Below, in pieces: positions 1-14,600 of a stretch of DNA of 64,000 nucleotides. Source of the stretch: Brugia malayi (lineage: Eukaryota > Nematoda > Chromadorea > Rhabditida > Onchocercidae). The stretch is from positions 8,740,501-8,804,500 of the forward strand of contig NW_025062476.1 of the NCBI RefSeq assembly GCF_000002995.4, read 5' to 3'. The notes beneath the pieces were generated by a model. That model was not told where the DNA came from. It ran no database searches and worked only from the letters and a program-made list of their open reading frames with translations. Position numbers and translations under genes: made by a program. Positions within the stretch are counted from its first letter, which is position 1. Each line of letters opens with the position of its first letter.

Positions 1-132
1 AAAACTGAAACAGCTCCATTTATATAAATGAGGTAACTCCAAATTCCTCCAAAAACGAAATTTCAAAGGACAAATTGTGTGATAAATGCAACTATTTACT
101 GTTTTTGCGTTTAAGTATCTATGACATTTCAG

Positions 133-594
133 TGTTGGTCTCCGTCAAATGGTTGAACAAGTGGTGAAGACACATTCATTACAGCAGCAAGAAGATACGG
201 ATTCGACACGTAGCGTACGTGGTGAAGTTTCTACTAAGACAACATTCCAGCGCTCAGCTAAAGGGAATGTTACTATTGCTGAATGTGATCCAAACGGAAA
301 ATTCATCATGCTTGAGAACAGTCACAGAAGCAAGGTAAGTACTTATTAGTTCAAAAGATTCCAGAAACATCAATCTTTGATTCTAATTAATATTTATCAT
401 GAACGCCTGCTGCTTTAAGAAATTTCCCAGTCTACCAAAATAGATCTTCCAGACTTTGAAGAGGCAACCGTCTTTCTCATTCATTTCAGGATGAAAATCT
501 TGGTGAGCATAAACTCCGAAGGAAACTTGACAATCGCCGAGAAATTGTTTACATTATTCCACCGAATACAGTTTTGAAAGCTGGACGTACAATG

Positions 595-649
<55 letters not shown>

Positions 650-1023
650 CATACATTCATGAGCATTCGGACAGTGTGCTCAGCTATGGTGGAAAAAAGA
701 TTCCATTTCTTAGCTGTCCTATAAGTTCGAGAATTTTGTTTCATAAATAGAGATGAGTTATATAAGTTAACCATGTGTTAGCCTAGAATTTGTAGAAATG
801 AATTGTTCTAAAATTGGATAAATCAATTTTTGCAACTAATAAATTTCCGTCTTGCTAGATTTGGGCACGTGATCAAGGAGGTATACACAGTCCACCGGAA
901 TCGTTGGTGTACGATGGCGAAAATACGTGGGGTATTGGTGCAAACGTTGTTACGACTCTGATCAACAAAGATGGTGACGAACGTGCAACACATACGCAGA
1001 AAACAATACAAACAGGACAATAA
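133..1023 (+). CDS. Cytoplasmic intermediate filament protein, C-terminal lamin-tail part (5' end outside window)
   Basis: Three terminal exons are visible: 133-334, 490-597 and 859-1023 (stop TAA), joined in phase 0. The first has an ag acceptor at 131-132 and starts in phase 1, so the rod-domain exons lie upstream of the window. The peptide begins with the end of the coil (motif GLRQMVEQVV), then a short Ser/Thr-rich linker and a complete lamin-type tail (LTD), with motifs KGNVTIAECDPNGKF, LENSHRSK, TVLKAGRTMKIWARDQGG and NTWGIG. Nematode cytoplasmic intermediate filaments keep this lamin-like tail, and the wording is closest to the IFA class of C. elegans as I remember it. Such proteins polymerise in hypodermis and other epithelia and link to hemidesmosome-like fibrous organelles. 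The exact paralogue cannot be assigned from the tail alone. Confidence 0.9.
599..648. repeat. (TA)25 dinucleotide microsatellite
   Basis: Fifty bases of uninterrupted TA repeat lie in an intron of the intermediate filament gene. The repeat starts inside the splice donor itself (donor GT at 598-599), so the donor reads GTATATAT. It is likely to be length-polymorphic. Confidence 0.97.
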
Positions 1024-2177
1024 AAATCCCCCTTTTCCCATCAAAGAATGCCCACCTTGCGAATTTTTCACAGTATTTTTGAAAAATTAATATTTAAGTA
1101 AATTTCAAAAATATCCCAGACTTAAAAATATTTTTTCTGCATAAGTCATATTTTGCTAACTTTTTTTGACAGATCACACTTTTAAGAGTTGCCGTTTCTC
1201 TTGGCTCTGGAAAAACTACTTAGTTTTGAACTTCTTGTTATAATACGTTAGCATTCATCATATTTAAGAATTAATAATAGTTAGATTAAATAAGGTTAAA
1301 TAATCCCGATAACTTCTGAACTTTTTCAAGGCTACACCGTTACAACGTATCTTTAGTGGGAGTTTCACGTCATATTTTGAGAATTTCTTTTAAGGACTAT
1401 TCAAGGAAATTTGTCACTATTATTACGCTGCCAATAATTTCATTTTTTTTACCATACTACGACTCAACTTTGTATGTTTTTTTACTGTCCTTGGCTATTA
1501 AACTATGTTTCTTCTTTTTCATAATTTGTTCCTCCTTTTACATCCGATGTTCCTAATGTATTTTCTTACAGCAGGCGTTCCTAATCTCTTATGGTGCAGT
1601 CTCTGAATTTTATCCCCTAAAAAATTATGTTATTTCATTATTTCACCATGCTTAAAACTACCGAAGGATGAAGATAAAATTGATTGAAATATGTCTGACA
1701 CACCGTCTCATGAAAATTTTATTCAATTTAACCACAACACATTACAAATATGCTTATAAGTTCGTAATATTTGCTTATGAATATGAGATGAGGAATACTA
1801 TTAATAAAAAATAGAAAAAAAGTAATCGAACTTAGCGATTGCTGGCGATGGTCGTATTTGGTTCTTGGTAAAACTATGCACTCTTGAATATAAGTGACAT
1901 TCTTATATAACAGTACACAAAAACAACGTGTGTGATCTACAATAAGCAGTTGACTTGCAAAGAGATCAATCTAACAAAGAGCTGTTGATCTCGTTTACAA
2001 TGCATTAGAGAGACAAATATAATGGATTTCCTGTGTGAAATAAGACAATCTTTGGTTTCCAAGGAGTAATGCAATTTTATTTATATAATTTATAAGTTAT
2101 TTGGAGATTCGCGAGACTTATCTCGAGTTTCGTAATACATCATACTGGTCTCCAAGCATTTGTGAAACGATAACTAT

Positions 2178-2202
2178 CTACCGGTTTCCGATATACCGGT
2201 AG
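2178..2202. repeat. Short perfect inverted repeat
   Basis: CTACCGGT at 2178-2185 and its exact complement ACCGGTAG at 2195-2202 are separated by a 9-nt spacer. It is a GC-containing hairpin in very AT-rich surroundings. No function is assigned. Confidence 0.7.
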
Positions 2203-2586
2203 AAATATCTATATACTACTAGTAATAGTGGTCTGTTCTCATTTCATTCATTTTAGTTTATTCTTCCCAAAATACGCACACTTCTAATGTCGTCAATTGC
2301 TTCTCCATTAACTAAAATTTGTAAATTCCCATTTCGGAAGCAATCTTTTTTATGCATACAGATATTTCGATTTTAGTGTGAAAGACTTGAGTTTTTCAGA
2401 GTTAGTGCAACTGAGTTCACTGAGCTTTCGATGACAAAAATAAATTCCAGCTCTTTGTTTAACTTCGTTTTTGTCGAGTGTTCAATTACTTTGACTTTAT
2501 TTACCAGCAGAATCATCTTGTTTGTTCTCTTTGCCTTTTAGCATTTTCTGGTAAATGATAATGCACATTTAGCGACACAGGAAGCG

Positions 2587-2611
2587 TCTCTCTCTCTCTC
2601 TCTCTCTCTCT
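2587..2611. repeat. (TC)12 dinucleotide microsatellite
   Basis: An uninterrupted TC run in the gene-poor region. It is a simple sequence repeat with no other support for function. Confidence 0.95.
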
Positions 2612-5600
2612 GAGCAAATTTTATTTATATTACTGAAAGATTTCATCGTATGCCTTAACAAAAGACATATATGTACACCTTTTTAATTAGTTGGGATAGT
2701 TCAAAATAAATTGTTAATATTCATTGTTATAACGATACAAATATAACACACATCTTTATGTTGACTAAAACAATTTCATGTACCATTCGTGTAATGTTCC
2801 CTCAGCTGTACAGAAATCGGTGAATTCAAATTGATTATTGCTCATTGAAGCTGCTTATAATTAAGCTGTAAGCAGTAATCAATAAGCAGACAGTTTTTAC
2901 TTATCTCTTGATTAACTTTGCTTAGATTGCACGAAATATTTCGTCCATCTCTTACATTACCATCTTTATCATTTCTTTTAATTATTAGAAACATAACTGA
3001 AATCACTTCCAATTTCAAGATTCATTATGTATGACAACAACAAAAGGTCTACGAAATATTCAAAATAAAATGGAAATGAAACGGTAACGTTCATAAATTC
3101 ATAAAATTTTAGATGCTGTCATCAAAGCTTTTTTTGAAAACATTCGAAGTCCTGCTATAAGTGATTATATATGCGTAAAGGTAACCAAGAATTCAATTTA
3201 GTTCGGAAAGTAATATGGATTGTTCAGGAAGACAGGCAGTCAATTTCTATGGCAAGAGCCTAAAATTTGCATTGAATTTGTCTAATGGATTAATTAATTC
3301 TGATACCTGATATATTTTTCAATTTAAAAAGCCATGGGAAGCTTGCAGTGATTTTTATGATACAGGAGGAATAAACTAAATGAAAAGAATCAGACTGAGA
3401 TTTCTGTGATGGAAAGGTCTGATCGTGCATACATGATTGATTGAACTTACGTGATGCATACCATTGAACCTAGTATTCAAATCAGCATACACTTGTAGCC
3501 TGTTCAGCAAGAAGTTAGTGTCGGAAATTATTTTTACCATCATTGTACTATGAGATCGTGACCTAGTGCAAGTAATATCTACAATTACTTCAAGAATCAA
3601 CAATTTTATGAGTCATTTGAGAGGAATGGTTGGGAAAAAGAGTAGAACTAATTACAGAAGTCTTCATGTAATATTTCTTGTAATAAAAATGGATAATATC
3701 TTTATCTTGTTGAAGTCAAATAAGTGCCGCAACGATTACCGTCTACGACAGCCCTACCATGTCCTGCTGCGAGCGGATCTTTTCGATTTCCTTGTGGAGC
3801 ACATTTGTACGTTTATAGAATAGGTCTTTTAATATGCTAATTTGTTCGAATTATGGATATATATTAATTTTAGTAATGGGTTTGTTGGCATTCGAATGAA
3901 TATGTTTGAAATAACTGTCAATGTTTGTGTCATTTCCTCAACTAAATTTGAGTAGAAACCTTCGATCCGCACTCATATAGGTTCATTACCTTCCTCAAAA
4001 AGCTTTTCAGTGCATCCCGTTTTCATATAATTTAAAATCTTTTCATAGTGACTTTAAAAATATACCTTTTAATTAAAGTTGGGCGTGTACCTTTTAATTA
4101 AAGTTAATAATAATTGATGCCATAAAAAATAATTTAATATCAAAAAAACTGTAAGAAAATTGGCATTTTCAAATTGATATTACGATATCTATGTTTTTCA
4201 TAAGTTGGTACAGTAAGTGAAGCCAACTTTAGTTTTGCTTACAATTTGAAGAACTGAGTAGTATCATTTATTGATTCATCTACCAATACATAAAGCTTTA
4301 ATTTAATGGATGATAACATTTGCATGATCAGATAAAAAGGCATTATTTCAGTAGTATTCATTCTCGAAATGAAATTTTAACTTCAATAACCCACCTTTCT
4401 GCGAAACTTCGTGAGACTAAATTGTAAAACTTGGTCGTCATAAACAGCACAGAAGTAAAAGGTTCAAGTACCGACCACAACATCTCGAGAAAGAATGAGT
4501 TATTAACATATTGGGTACCCACTTGTAATTCGCTGTTTGAATTAAATTAACAACATTGCTTCTTCTGTTCTCTTTAAAATCTCAGTACGTTGCGATTCTT
4601 TGGTACTGTTGTCTTCCTTATTCGATTTTTTCTTTAAAAATTTAATTTGTTCACTTGTTGAATGAACTCACTCCTGTTTTGATTAGAGTCCTTCTTGAAG
4701 TCGTCTCTATCGGACGTCATTCTAATACATTATGTTTGGTTTAGCTCATCTCATAAACAAAATAAGTAAACTTATAGATTTTTTTTTTGACAGTTTATTT
4801 GATCAGAGAGTAAAATATATGAAAGATAGAGCAAATCTTTTCCGAAACCTTCAATATCAATCAAATTGTAAAAACAACTAAATTACCATCACTGATAGCC
4901 TCAATATTTGTTTACTTGTTTCCTCTTACACGATACGAATACACTGTTAAAGATTTTTATTTTTATATTGATTATTCAAATGACAGAACACATCTTAAAA
5001 TATCGATTAATAATATCTCTTAAAATAAAATTCACAGTATTCCGACTAAGTTGAATGAGGAAAAGATCAACTTTATCTTGTAAACAATAATTCGGTTATC
5101 AAAGCCTTTTTTGTGGGATTTCAAGAAAAATGAAATTACCTTTATTTTTTTCAAATTTTCTGTACGAATAATGTTGTAACCTATTAAATTCATTTCATTA
5201 AATTTGTACCATTCATTTCAAATTTTGTAATTAATTGATTTGAATTAACAATAAGTAAATTTCATCTTAATAAAAGTGAGGATGGAATGGCTAAGACTCC
5301 GCAACTTATTGTTGAGTGCCAATGAAATGACCTTTGTTTCAAAGCTAAATCATTAGGATTTGTCATTAAAGAATGTTGACAATGACCATAAAGATGATAT
5401 AGAAAAGTGAGGTGGAAGAAGGGAGTCGTGTCCAAGCTGTCCAGCACTAATTTAGCTAATTTGTTTTGATGCTTCGAATGTCGTCATGAGTTGTTCACAG
5501 CAGTAAGTGATCAACATCACCGTCAGTTCAGCAATAGCAGCAGTTGAATGCGATGGCTAACTGTCAGTCATCTCAATAAAAAATTTCTCTTTCAATCACC

Positions 5601-8600
5601 ATCCCATTATCACTTCATTTTCACTGAGAGAAGTGCTTTCGTATCTAAAAAGTTTTGAATTAAGACTGTTGATTGCTCAAACATTGCTCGATATTATACC
5701 AGAAGTGATCGTTTTCTTTAGGAAAATCGTAAGAAATTCGGCATAAATTAGATTTCATTCCTGAATTTAGAACAGTTGTTTCAAGAACATTTCAAGTTTC
5801 AAGTTGCATATTCTTTAAAAAGGCATCATTTATCTTCAAACTGCTGCTTTTGGATATGAGTTTAAGACAATCTTGTATGGAAGACTTCCATCTTCATATA
5901 ATTTATACTCCTCACATACCAAAGTCCCACAATATCCGCGTTATTGTTTGATAGCAAATTAAATCAATGGAAGCACTTTTCCTTTCTCCTTCGCTCTTAT
6001 TCCCGCAAGAGTTATTTCCATTATTCGATACCAGCATTTCATATAACATTGCAACCTACCCAGGACGTTCATCCTTTTAGAGCTTATGGGAAACCATATA
6101 ATTAAGAGCCCAGACAATCAAATTAGCATTTTTAGTTTCAAGCTGTCATTCCTAATCGAGTAGCAAAGCATAAAATACAATGGCTATTCAGATAGTATTA
6201 TTAAATTCAAATTTACTTTAAGTATAATCTTGTTGTGTAAGGAGGAAGATATGAAATAGGTTGTGAACCCAAACAATAGATTTGGTGTCACATGACACTA
6301 TTATTTATAGCTTATTTTATACTTACCACATAACTCGAATCACAGTTGATAATCTATTTTTAGAACCAATGGTTAAATGGCAAATTATAATCGTTTTTGC
6401 ATGCTTAATTACTGAAAAACAGTTTTAAATTGAAATTAATCTATATGAGTTCGATTTTTAGAGAGATATAATATTTGCACTGAAACTACAAATATAAACT
6501 AAAGCTGATTGTTGTCAAGTTTTTAAATCTTTATTTGGAAGAAAGAAGGAAAACCAAACTACTCATTCATTCAGAACAATGAATCATCATCCTACGATGT
6601 GATGGAATTGAAGTGATCTGAATGAATGATTCTAATGTCAGCAGCCATCAATCCAGTTCATTTTTCTCATCACCTCAGCTTGTATCCATCCATCCTGTGA
6701 TGCAGTATGGGTTAAGAGTGAAAAGAATAACTAATCATTTTGACTGACTATAATTCCTTTACGAAGCACTTGTGTTTCCTCTTGTATAAGTCTTTCCTTT
6801 TACTGAATATATATATACCGAAGCGGAGAATTTCTGATTACGTAATCAACAACAAATAAATGAAAAATATAGAGGGGAAAGATTATCCCTTACAAGGCTA
6901 TTCTGACTCTCTTCTGGTCACATTACAAGCATTCTCAACTTTAAGCAAAAGCTTATAAATGATTGTCTTCTTCCCAGCAAAAATAAATATTGCATGTCTA
7001 CCGATAGCATTTATCTCTGAGCCGTAAAGTGGCATAATATTATGTCTTACAATGTTAACACACCAATTAAGATCACACTGATCTACAAAAAGAACCCCAT
7101 AGCAGTTGTTAGTATTTTTTGGGAGTTTTTAAAAGAATTTAATGACTCCAACATTCTTTATTTTTCATGCAAATGAAAAGCGATCATTTTGATGAACTTC
7201 GTGACAGCAATATATTGATACTGTAAAACAGAGTTTTCGATAAAACGAATTAGCACCATTTTGCATGGAATTTCACCGATGACCTTCAAAACCAATTCAG
7301 CTTGTCTTTCTGTTATACTTGTTTGTCTATTTTATTCATTTATAATGACGACTGATTGTTGTCCATCAACCTATTCGCATCTTCTTTAATCACTTATTCT
7401 TCTCCTTTCACCTTTCTGTCCTACCTTTTGATGGTTCTTGGCTGTATTAAACAAATCTTGTAAACGGTCACTACCGATATCATCGATGATAATTGATGAA
7501 GACTTGCTCACTGACCTGTCGCCCCTTCCTATCTGCAAATTATTTTTTACTTATTGCAGAAGCACATTTATCCGTCCATAACAATATGACTTTTTATTGC
7601 TTAGTAATTCCTAGTTTTAATACATTTACTTATCAAATTTGACTGGTATTCAAATGTTTTAAAATTAAAGTAATCGAATACATTTGACACAAAAATACCC
7701 AATTATGTCATTCAAAAGATAGACAAAACAATAAATGTATCATACATTTTATTATATATTTCAAACAAAACACAGTTCCATCATCCACTATTCTATTCTA
7801 CACGATGGAAGTTTTCACATACTGACTTCTTGTCTTTGAAACCTTGATGAATGAAACTTCACTTATAATCTTAATGCATACACTAATTACCATAGCTAAT
7901 TAGTTCCATAATTAATGAGTTCTCGATAGTTCTACCTTGCTCTTCTTTTAATCTCAATTTGTTCAGCATTCCCTTCCTTCAATTTTTTATCATCGTCTTG
8001 CAGAAGAAATTTCTTACAGTATCTGAAGAAATTCAGTTACTTTTGTAACTGATTATTCTAAAAGTTCTTTTTTAAAAGCTGGAAAAGTTTTTTGTCCTTG
8101 GCAGATGACAATTTTGTATTTTTAGATCGTCACAATTACCTACTTTTCTCCCATTCTTCGCTTTTTATTGATATTTACGCATGGATCATTTAGCATATGC
8201 ATTACTGCCATAATGCAAGAATTTTGTTCAAATTTCGACAAGATTTCACTCAACAAAGGCAACCTTTCTTATGCATTTTTGAGTTTTTTCCACTCCTTTT
8301 ATTTCACTCCAAAAATGAAGAATTTTTTTTTCTTTAATCTAACGCTCGAAAATTGCGACAAAAAAATTTGCTGAAATATTAGAATGTATAATTTATATGG
8401 TTTTTATGCGATTATAATTTATATGGTCGATTATCTAATTTATTTTCTTCGGGTTCTGCAATATTGGCAATTTGGTCACAGTGGTGAACTTCAAGCCTCA
8501 GTAGATCATTAGTTAATTATCAGACATCGATCCGGATTTTTGCAGTTTTCCTAACACTATTTTTAATTGTTCTTTTATTTCATTTAGAAATCTCATATTC

Positions 8601-11600
8601 TTTGTGCACTTTGTAGCTTTAAAAAGTAATTTGAAAGATATCTGAATAATTATTGTCCTGTAACATGGTGTTCTGCCCATTTATTAATAATCTAATTCAG
8701 TTTTCGAGAGCATAATTTGCTTTTGTGCATAGAGAAATGTCCTGTCACATCTCTACAGACAGACAATGACGACATTTCCATCCAATAATAACCGTAATAG
8801 ATTCATGGAGAGAGGACGAATATTTCGAGAGCATATGGCCTTTCTGTCCTATAGCTGATGTTACAGAATTGTTCGATTCGAGGATAGACAGGAAAACCAT
8901 GTAATTAAGGCCATCTGAGTACTTACTTTGATTGCTTTTTCAGTGCATTGCAATGAAATGACATTTTTCGCAATTAGTGAAATTCGATAGTTTTCAGCAA
9001 TTGCTAATATATTTTGATTTGGAAACAAAATGTTCCATTTGTTTCATTTCTACGAAAAAGTTTCAGTTTGAAATCAGTCTTGAACAAGAAATATAAGGGC
9101 AGAATTTAAAAAGGCAGGCACACAATAAAAATAATTTGGGAATAATGCAATTTGATAAGCTAGCTTTTTAGCAAAATGTATAGTTGAAGTGCTTTTGCAT
9201 CCGCTTACTTCGTTACTCGTCCAAGCAGCAAAACTTTATCCTTGTAGTTAAGTGAGCTGTTTGAATACTTTCAAATGTAGAAAAATTTTGCAAATTTATT
9301 TCGACTAAGTAACTATTAGCGATTTTATATTTATGGAAATATCAGGCAAAAGAATATTGTTTCCATTTTGGAAAAATATTACATTCTGCAAATCGAATTC
9401 AAAAATATTCTACGACTGCTAATGCAAAACCACTTAAGAAGTGGGTTGTTGTACCTTTTCATTAAATATTTCCAAATAATAGTCATAATGACGAAGATAA
9501 TATTAGAGTGTCGAGAAGGAACAAGGAAGATGGAGAATAGTGGCTGATGTTGATAGTTTCAGAAAGATAGATGAATAATAGAGTACAGTGGCCAGCACTT
9601 GATTATGGTCAAACCTCTCGGGATGAAAAGAAGAACTGAAGTTCTTGGCACTTTGGGAAACAGAGAATATATGAAGTGAGTCTTCAACATAATTTTGCTC
9701 GTCTATTTTCCTATTCCAAGTAGACTGAGAAACTGAAATCAAAATTTTCACTGTCCCCAAAACTTATAAATTTGAATGAAGCTCTTTTATATCATCATTT
9801 AAACAAATATTCTAGTATTTTAAAAAACACTTTCAATTAGTCGCATTAACTGTCACATATTTGTCAAGATTAGATTTTATAGTTGGAATTATTTGGGAAA
9901 AAGTAGTTGATGAAAAAGATTCTCCATGATATTCTGGAAACAAATGTTTTTCAAAACTGGCTTTGAAATAATACTTAATCACATATTTTCAAAGAAGCCA
10001 TCTTTCGGAATTTGATATAAAGCATATATTTATGAAACTATTCCTAAGTGTCATGCTCAGTCAAATACTATTTATGTTTAATTTTTTCAAGCCACACAGT
10101 TCTAAAGTTGTAAGATAAAAACTGATTGTGAATAAGATTTACATAATAAACATTTCGAATGGGTAATTTTCTGAGATTTCGAAGAAAAAATTCCTCGAAT
10201 TGGTAATTTCTAGCCTGCTATCAAATTGTAACTAATATCAAACTATGCGGGAAGTGGACTGACCAGCATTATCTAGTAAACTAATCGCCACAACCTGCAT
10301 CAGTTTGAAACTCGTCAATAGATTTTTGCATATTCTTTTAAACTAATTCCATAATAACACGAATCAAATAAAGATTTTTTTTTTGCATGCATTTCGTTCA
10401 CTTTTAAAAGATTATTGAAACCAAAATTTTATGCTACTTTCAGTTTCTTTTTTGCATTGTCAATCAAAACAGTATTAGCTTTATCACGTGTTATGCATCT
10501 AATAGTTGAAAATAAATTATAAATGACTACAAATTCCTCCTATCAATTTTTGTTCTAGATAACTAGACCTTTATTATTAAATTTAATCGTTCCAATTTAA
10601 TTTAATTTTACGACAGTCAAATGTTCGCTAAAATGGCGAACCTGAATTCATCATCATTTATAAAATTACTTGGAACTGAATGAGCGGTTAATCTTTTTAG
10701 ATGCTATTTAAAAATATGACAACAGATTTTTTCAATTGTTCAAATCAATTGCAATGATAGTCGCATTTCATGACATTAATATGAGAAGTAAAGAGGAAAA
10801 TGCAGATGTATCACTCCTTGTAATATTAATATGGCCTATTATAGTGGTGAAATTATTGGGTCTGGCTTGTTGCTGACCTTATATACTTAATTCTCAGCTT
10901 GTCCCTTTCATGAGCCCAACAGAAAGGGATTAATGGCAACGATAAATATCCAAATCACAAATTATTACACCTTTTTCAAAAGCGTTATTGTTGTGTCCGA
11001 CAAATGAAGTATTACTATTCCCAAAAATTTTGTAATTTTATATTTAAACCCTAGTCCATATTTTGTCCACGCCATTTGCTTCATTTTAATTTCAAGAATT
11101 CTCTTAGCCTACTTCATAAATGTGCACAACAAACTTTTAAACTTTATTTATAAATTGAAGTTTTCATAAGACAGAGAAGATACAAGGCCATATGAATAAT
11201 CGAACCAATTCATTTATCATCTTTAATATCTCAACATGGGTGATATTAATGTGACTGCTGTAAGATGAGAGTTACACAACAAGGTCATAAATTTGCGTTA
11301 TTATGGTCAGTGGCGTCTTTTACAACATCTAAAATTTTAGTTTTAAGAACTATAACATAACATATCATTCAAGGATATGTAATTACGTAAAAAAAAAGAT
11401 CATCACTTCTCAATTTGCTCCTGTCATTTCATACGACTAAATTATTTTTTCTGTATTTTCATCATCTTAACTTTTCAAACCATCTAAATTTAAAAAAAAA
11501 AAATTACACATAACTTCTTGTACCAATTTCTTGAATCAGTTTTCCTTGTTGTCGGAAATTTTATTGCTGTATTTCGATCAGCTATTTCATAAGATATCTC

Positions 11601-14600
11601 ATTTAGCACTTCGCATCTTCTATTAATATGCAATGCTAAAAATTGAAAAACCAAATATATTTGCTAAATACCGTTTGATTCCCATTTCTACAGCATAAAA
11701 ATATTGAATAACTAAGAGACATAGTTCATTTGTTTGTTTGGAGATCAATTAAGAATCATCCTGCTGAGTAATATTTGTGTTGCGATCACGTCAAGATTAA
11801 AAGTTCCTTTGAAGTAGTGGTCAGTGATGGTGCAACAAATATGCGGCGAAATGTTCACATATGAGCACTTTGGAATCTGCTCTATTGACCCGGAAAATGG
11901 TCAGTACTGTGACTTTCCTTAATTTCGTTAATGGGAACACTTTAACATTACAAATGATTTCTAATCTTTCTCCAAGAAGTCCTCAAATTTCCAGAAATTA
12001 GATCCCTTACTTTTTGTATTCCTAAAGCATGTAATGTTTGTATATGTATTTAACAAAAAGGTTAGTCTAAATGATCACATGCTTAATGATCACGTCTGAC
12101 ACGTGTCACTGCCTTTCTCTAACCATTGCAGAATAGCACTTAGCATAAAATTGTGTCAAGATGAGTGAAACTTAGAATTGCTGCACTCATTTGACATTGT
12201 TTTGAAGCGACTTTTGACTAGAACTGAAAATATCACTTAGGAATGCATCAAACATTGCAATACTATGCGGTATCTAAAGTGATGAAAGGTCATTAATCAT
12301 TTTGATTTCTGTCTGTCTATACTACAACAAATAAATTAATCGCCGTTAATTAATTCTTTTCCCTTCCTTTGTTTAGAGGACCCTTTCTTCCCCTCTTCGT
12401 TTTCTCTACTTTTCTAATCTTATCTTCTCTTTCTCTGATCACTACTCTTAATTCATAAAATTAAGAACCACGCCTGTATGACCAATATTCTTTTGTCTTT
12501 TGAAATATTTCTTCTCTGATATTTGCTAATAGTAAAATCCTCTGAATATTGAACCTCATTTGATAAATTTTGAAATTGCTGTCAGAATTATCAGAATTAC
12601 CATTCCGCTTTCTCAACAATCGAGCAAAGCCAAGCTTGTTCGGATCCATGCCTCTCTGAAATACTATTAGCTCACATAACATAAAAATTTGCCGAAATTT
12701 TCCTTTCCAAATTTAAAATTTTCAAGAAAATTCTTAGAAAAACTGTTCAACAATGAAATCCAATTAAATTCTCACAAAATTCATTTTAAAAGAGTTCAAA
12801 ATGTATCTGTAAAAACAGTTGCAAGACGATTAAAATTAGGTTCGAATACTGGTAGTGATATCGGAAAGCTTGGAGGCTTATGCAAATCTCTGTTCTTCAA
12901 TCTTCTCATTATTCAAAGCTTATCCCCTTCTTCCGGTCCAATCATCCCTACCCGGTCCCGTTCTCACATGTCTGTTCTCATCTTTTTCTATTCTCTTTCT
13001 CATACCAATCTCAGGTCATTGCATTTAAAATGTAAATCTTTTGTTTAAAAGGGGCGTTGAAACACATATGGCATGTTTAAAGCATGTTTAAATCCAACCT
13101 AACAAGCAGCTGTTGCAGTTAAAAACCGTTGTTATTCTTTTCTTTCCTGTTTTTCTGCCTTTTCTAAACTAGTCGATACCGTATCCACAAGTCAAAATCT
13201 GACAAGTTAAATTGATTTATTCAGAATGCAATGAAATGGTAGTTTGTAGTTCAAAATGTTTAATCTATAAAATGAAACAGTTCGAATTGAATTATGTTGA
13301 ATAGTAAGGTGAAAGACGCACAATGGACATGAAATGGAATTAACTTAATCTTTGTCAATTACGTATAACATAATATCGTTTCTGTTCTAAATTATATCTT
13401 AAAAGAAATTCAGTTATTAGATTTTAAGGACAGAACGAAAATATTTAATAATATGCAACAAAATAGATTAAATATTTTTTTTTTCCAAAAGAAAAAAGAT
13501 CGAAGGAAATTGATCCATGCCTAACACAAATATTAATCCCAAGTGAAATCATTGCAATTGTTATGGCACGAAGTATCCATTTTGACTTTCCTATTCTACT
13601 CCTAGCACTATTCAATTTTCTTAATTCATTCTTCCTTCCTAGCACTGTCATTTATACGCCACCCACAATCCCTCATCTTATTCCTCCGATATATCACAAC
13701 CGATACTTTTTATTTGTCATTATTATATTGGTCTGCGAAATATTAGCGCATCCTTTCACGCCCAGAATAGTTTCTTTAAAATTTTCATCAATTTTTTGAA
13801 TTATTTTAAGCAGACTGCTTATTGTTCCTCTTTAGTTTGAGTACTAAAAGATGAAAGATCCTTTTTTTTCATCCTTTTTGAATTGACACCACCATCTCTC
13901 TGATCATAGTTATCTTCTGCACTGTCCAACGTCACTTTATCCTTGAAATGTTGTCAACTCCTTTGAGCACTTCATCTAAGAACTTCTTCAAATTACTGCT
14001 CAAATTACTGCTACTCTTGCAATCCTAAACAAAGAGAGATTCGTTTGCAAACTTTGGGCACTTATGATAAAATGTTTGAAACATTCTATAATTATCATTG
14101 ATTTTTGCACTTTGACAATTTAATCTTTTTTACCACAGGCCTACTGAAGCAGATTTTGCTTCTTGAAAGTAATGCCTTAGACAGAAAATCATCTTTTCAA
14201 ATTTTTTTTTCAAAAAAAATTATTCACACTCAATTTTTTTCTGAATATTTTTATTGAAAATGCCTAACAAAAGGAGAAAATGATGATAAACATATTTATA
14301 ACAGTAAACATTTATAAATGAAAGAAAATTGAGATGATATTTGCACTTGTTTCGAATGTCCACTGACTTCCCGTAGGAAGAACGAAGCGAAATAATCATT
14401 CGTGATAATCATTTGTGGAATAAATGATATACCCATTAACAATCCAATTTTATCGCTTTGCAGAAAACTGACCACAAACAAGAATCTGTGACAGTCTAAT
14501 CGATGGCCTAAATACTCTCCCAACCTTGAACATTTCATGTAAAGCTCATACAAATATTTTTCGCTCAAATTTCCTCGAATTATGGTTATCTTGTTTAATA

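Noticed and set aside
12689..13048. 119-codon open frame on the plus strand
   Set aside because: Low-complexity Ser/Leu/Lys-rich translation, no homology I recognise, and no splice or start context. It is compatible with chance in AT-rich DNA.
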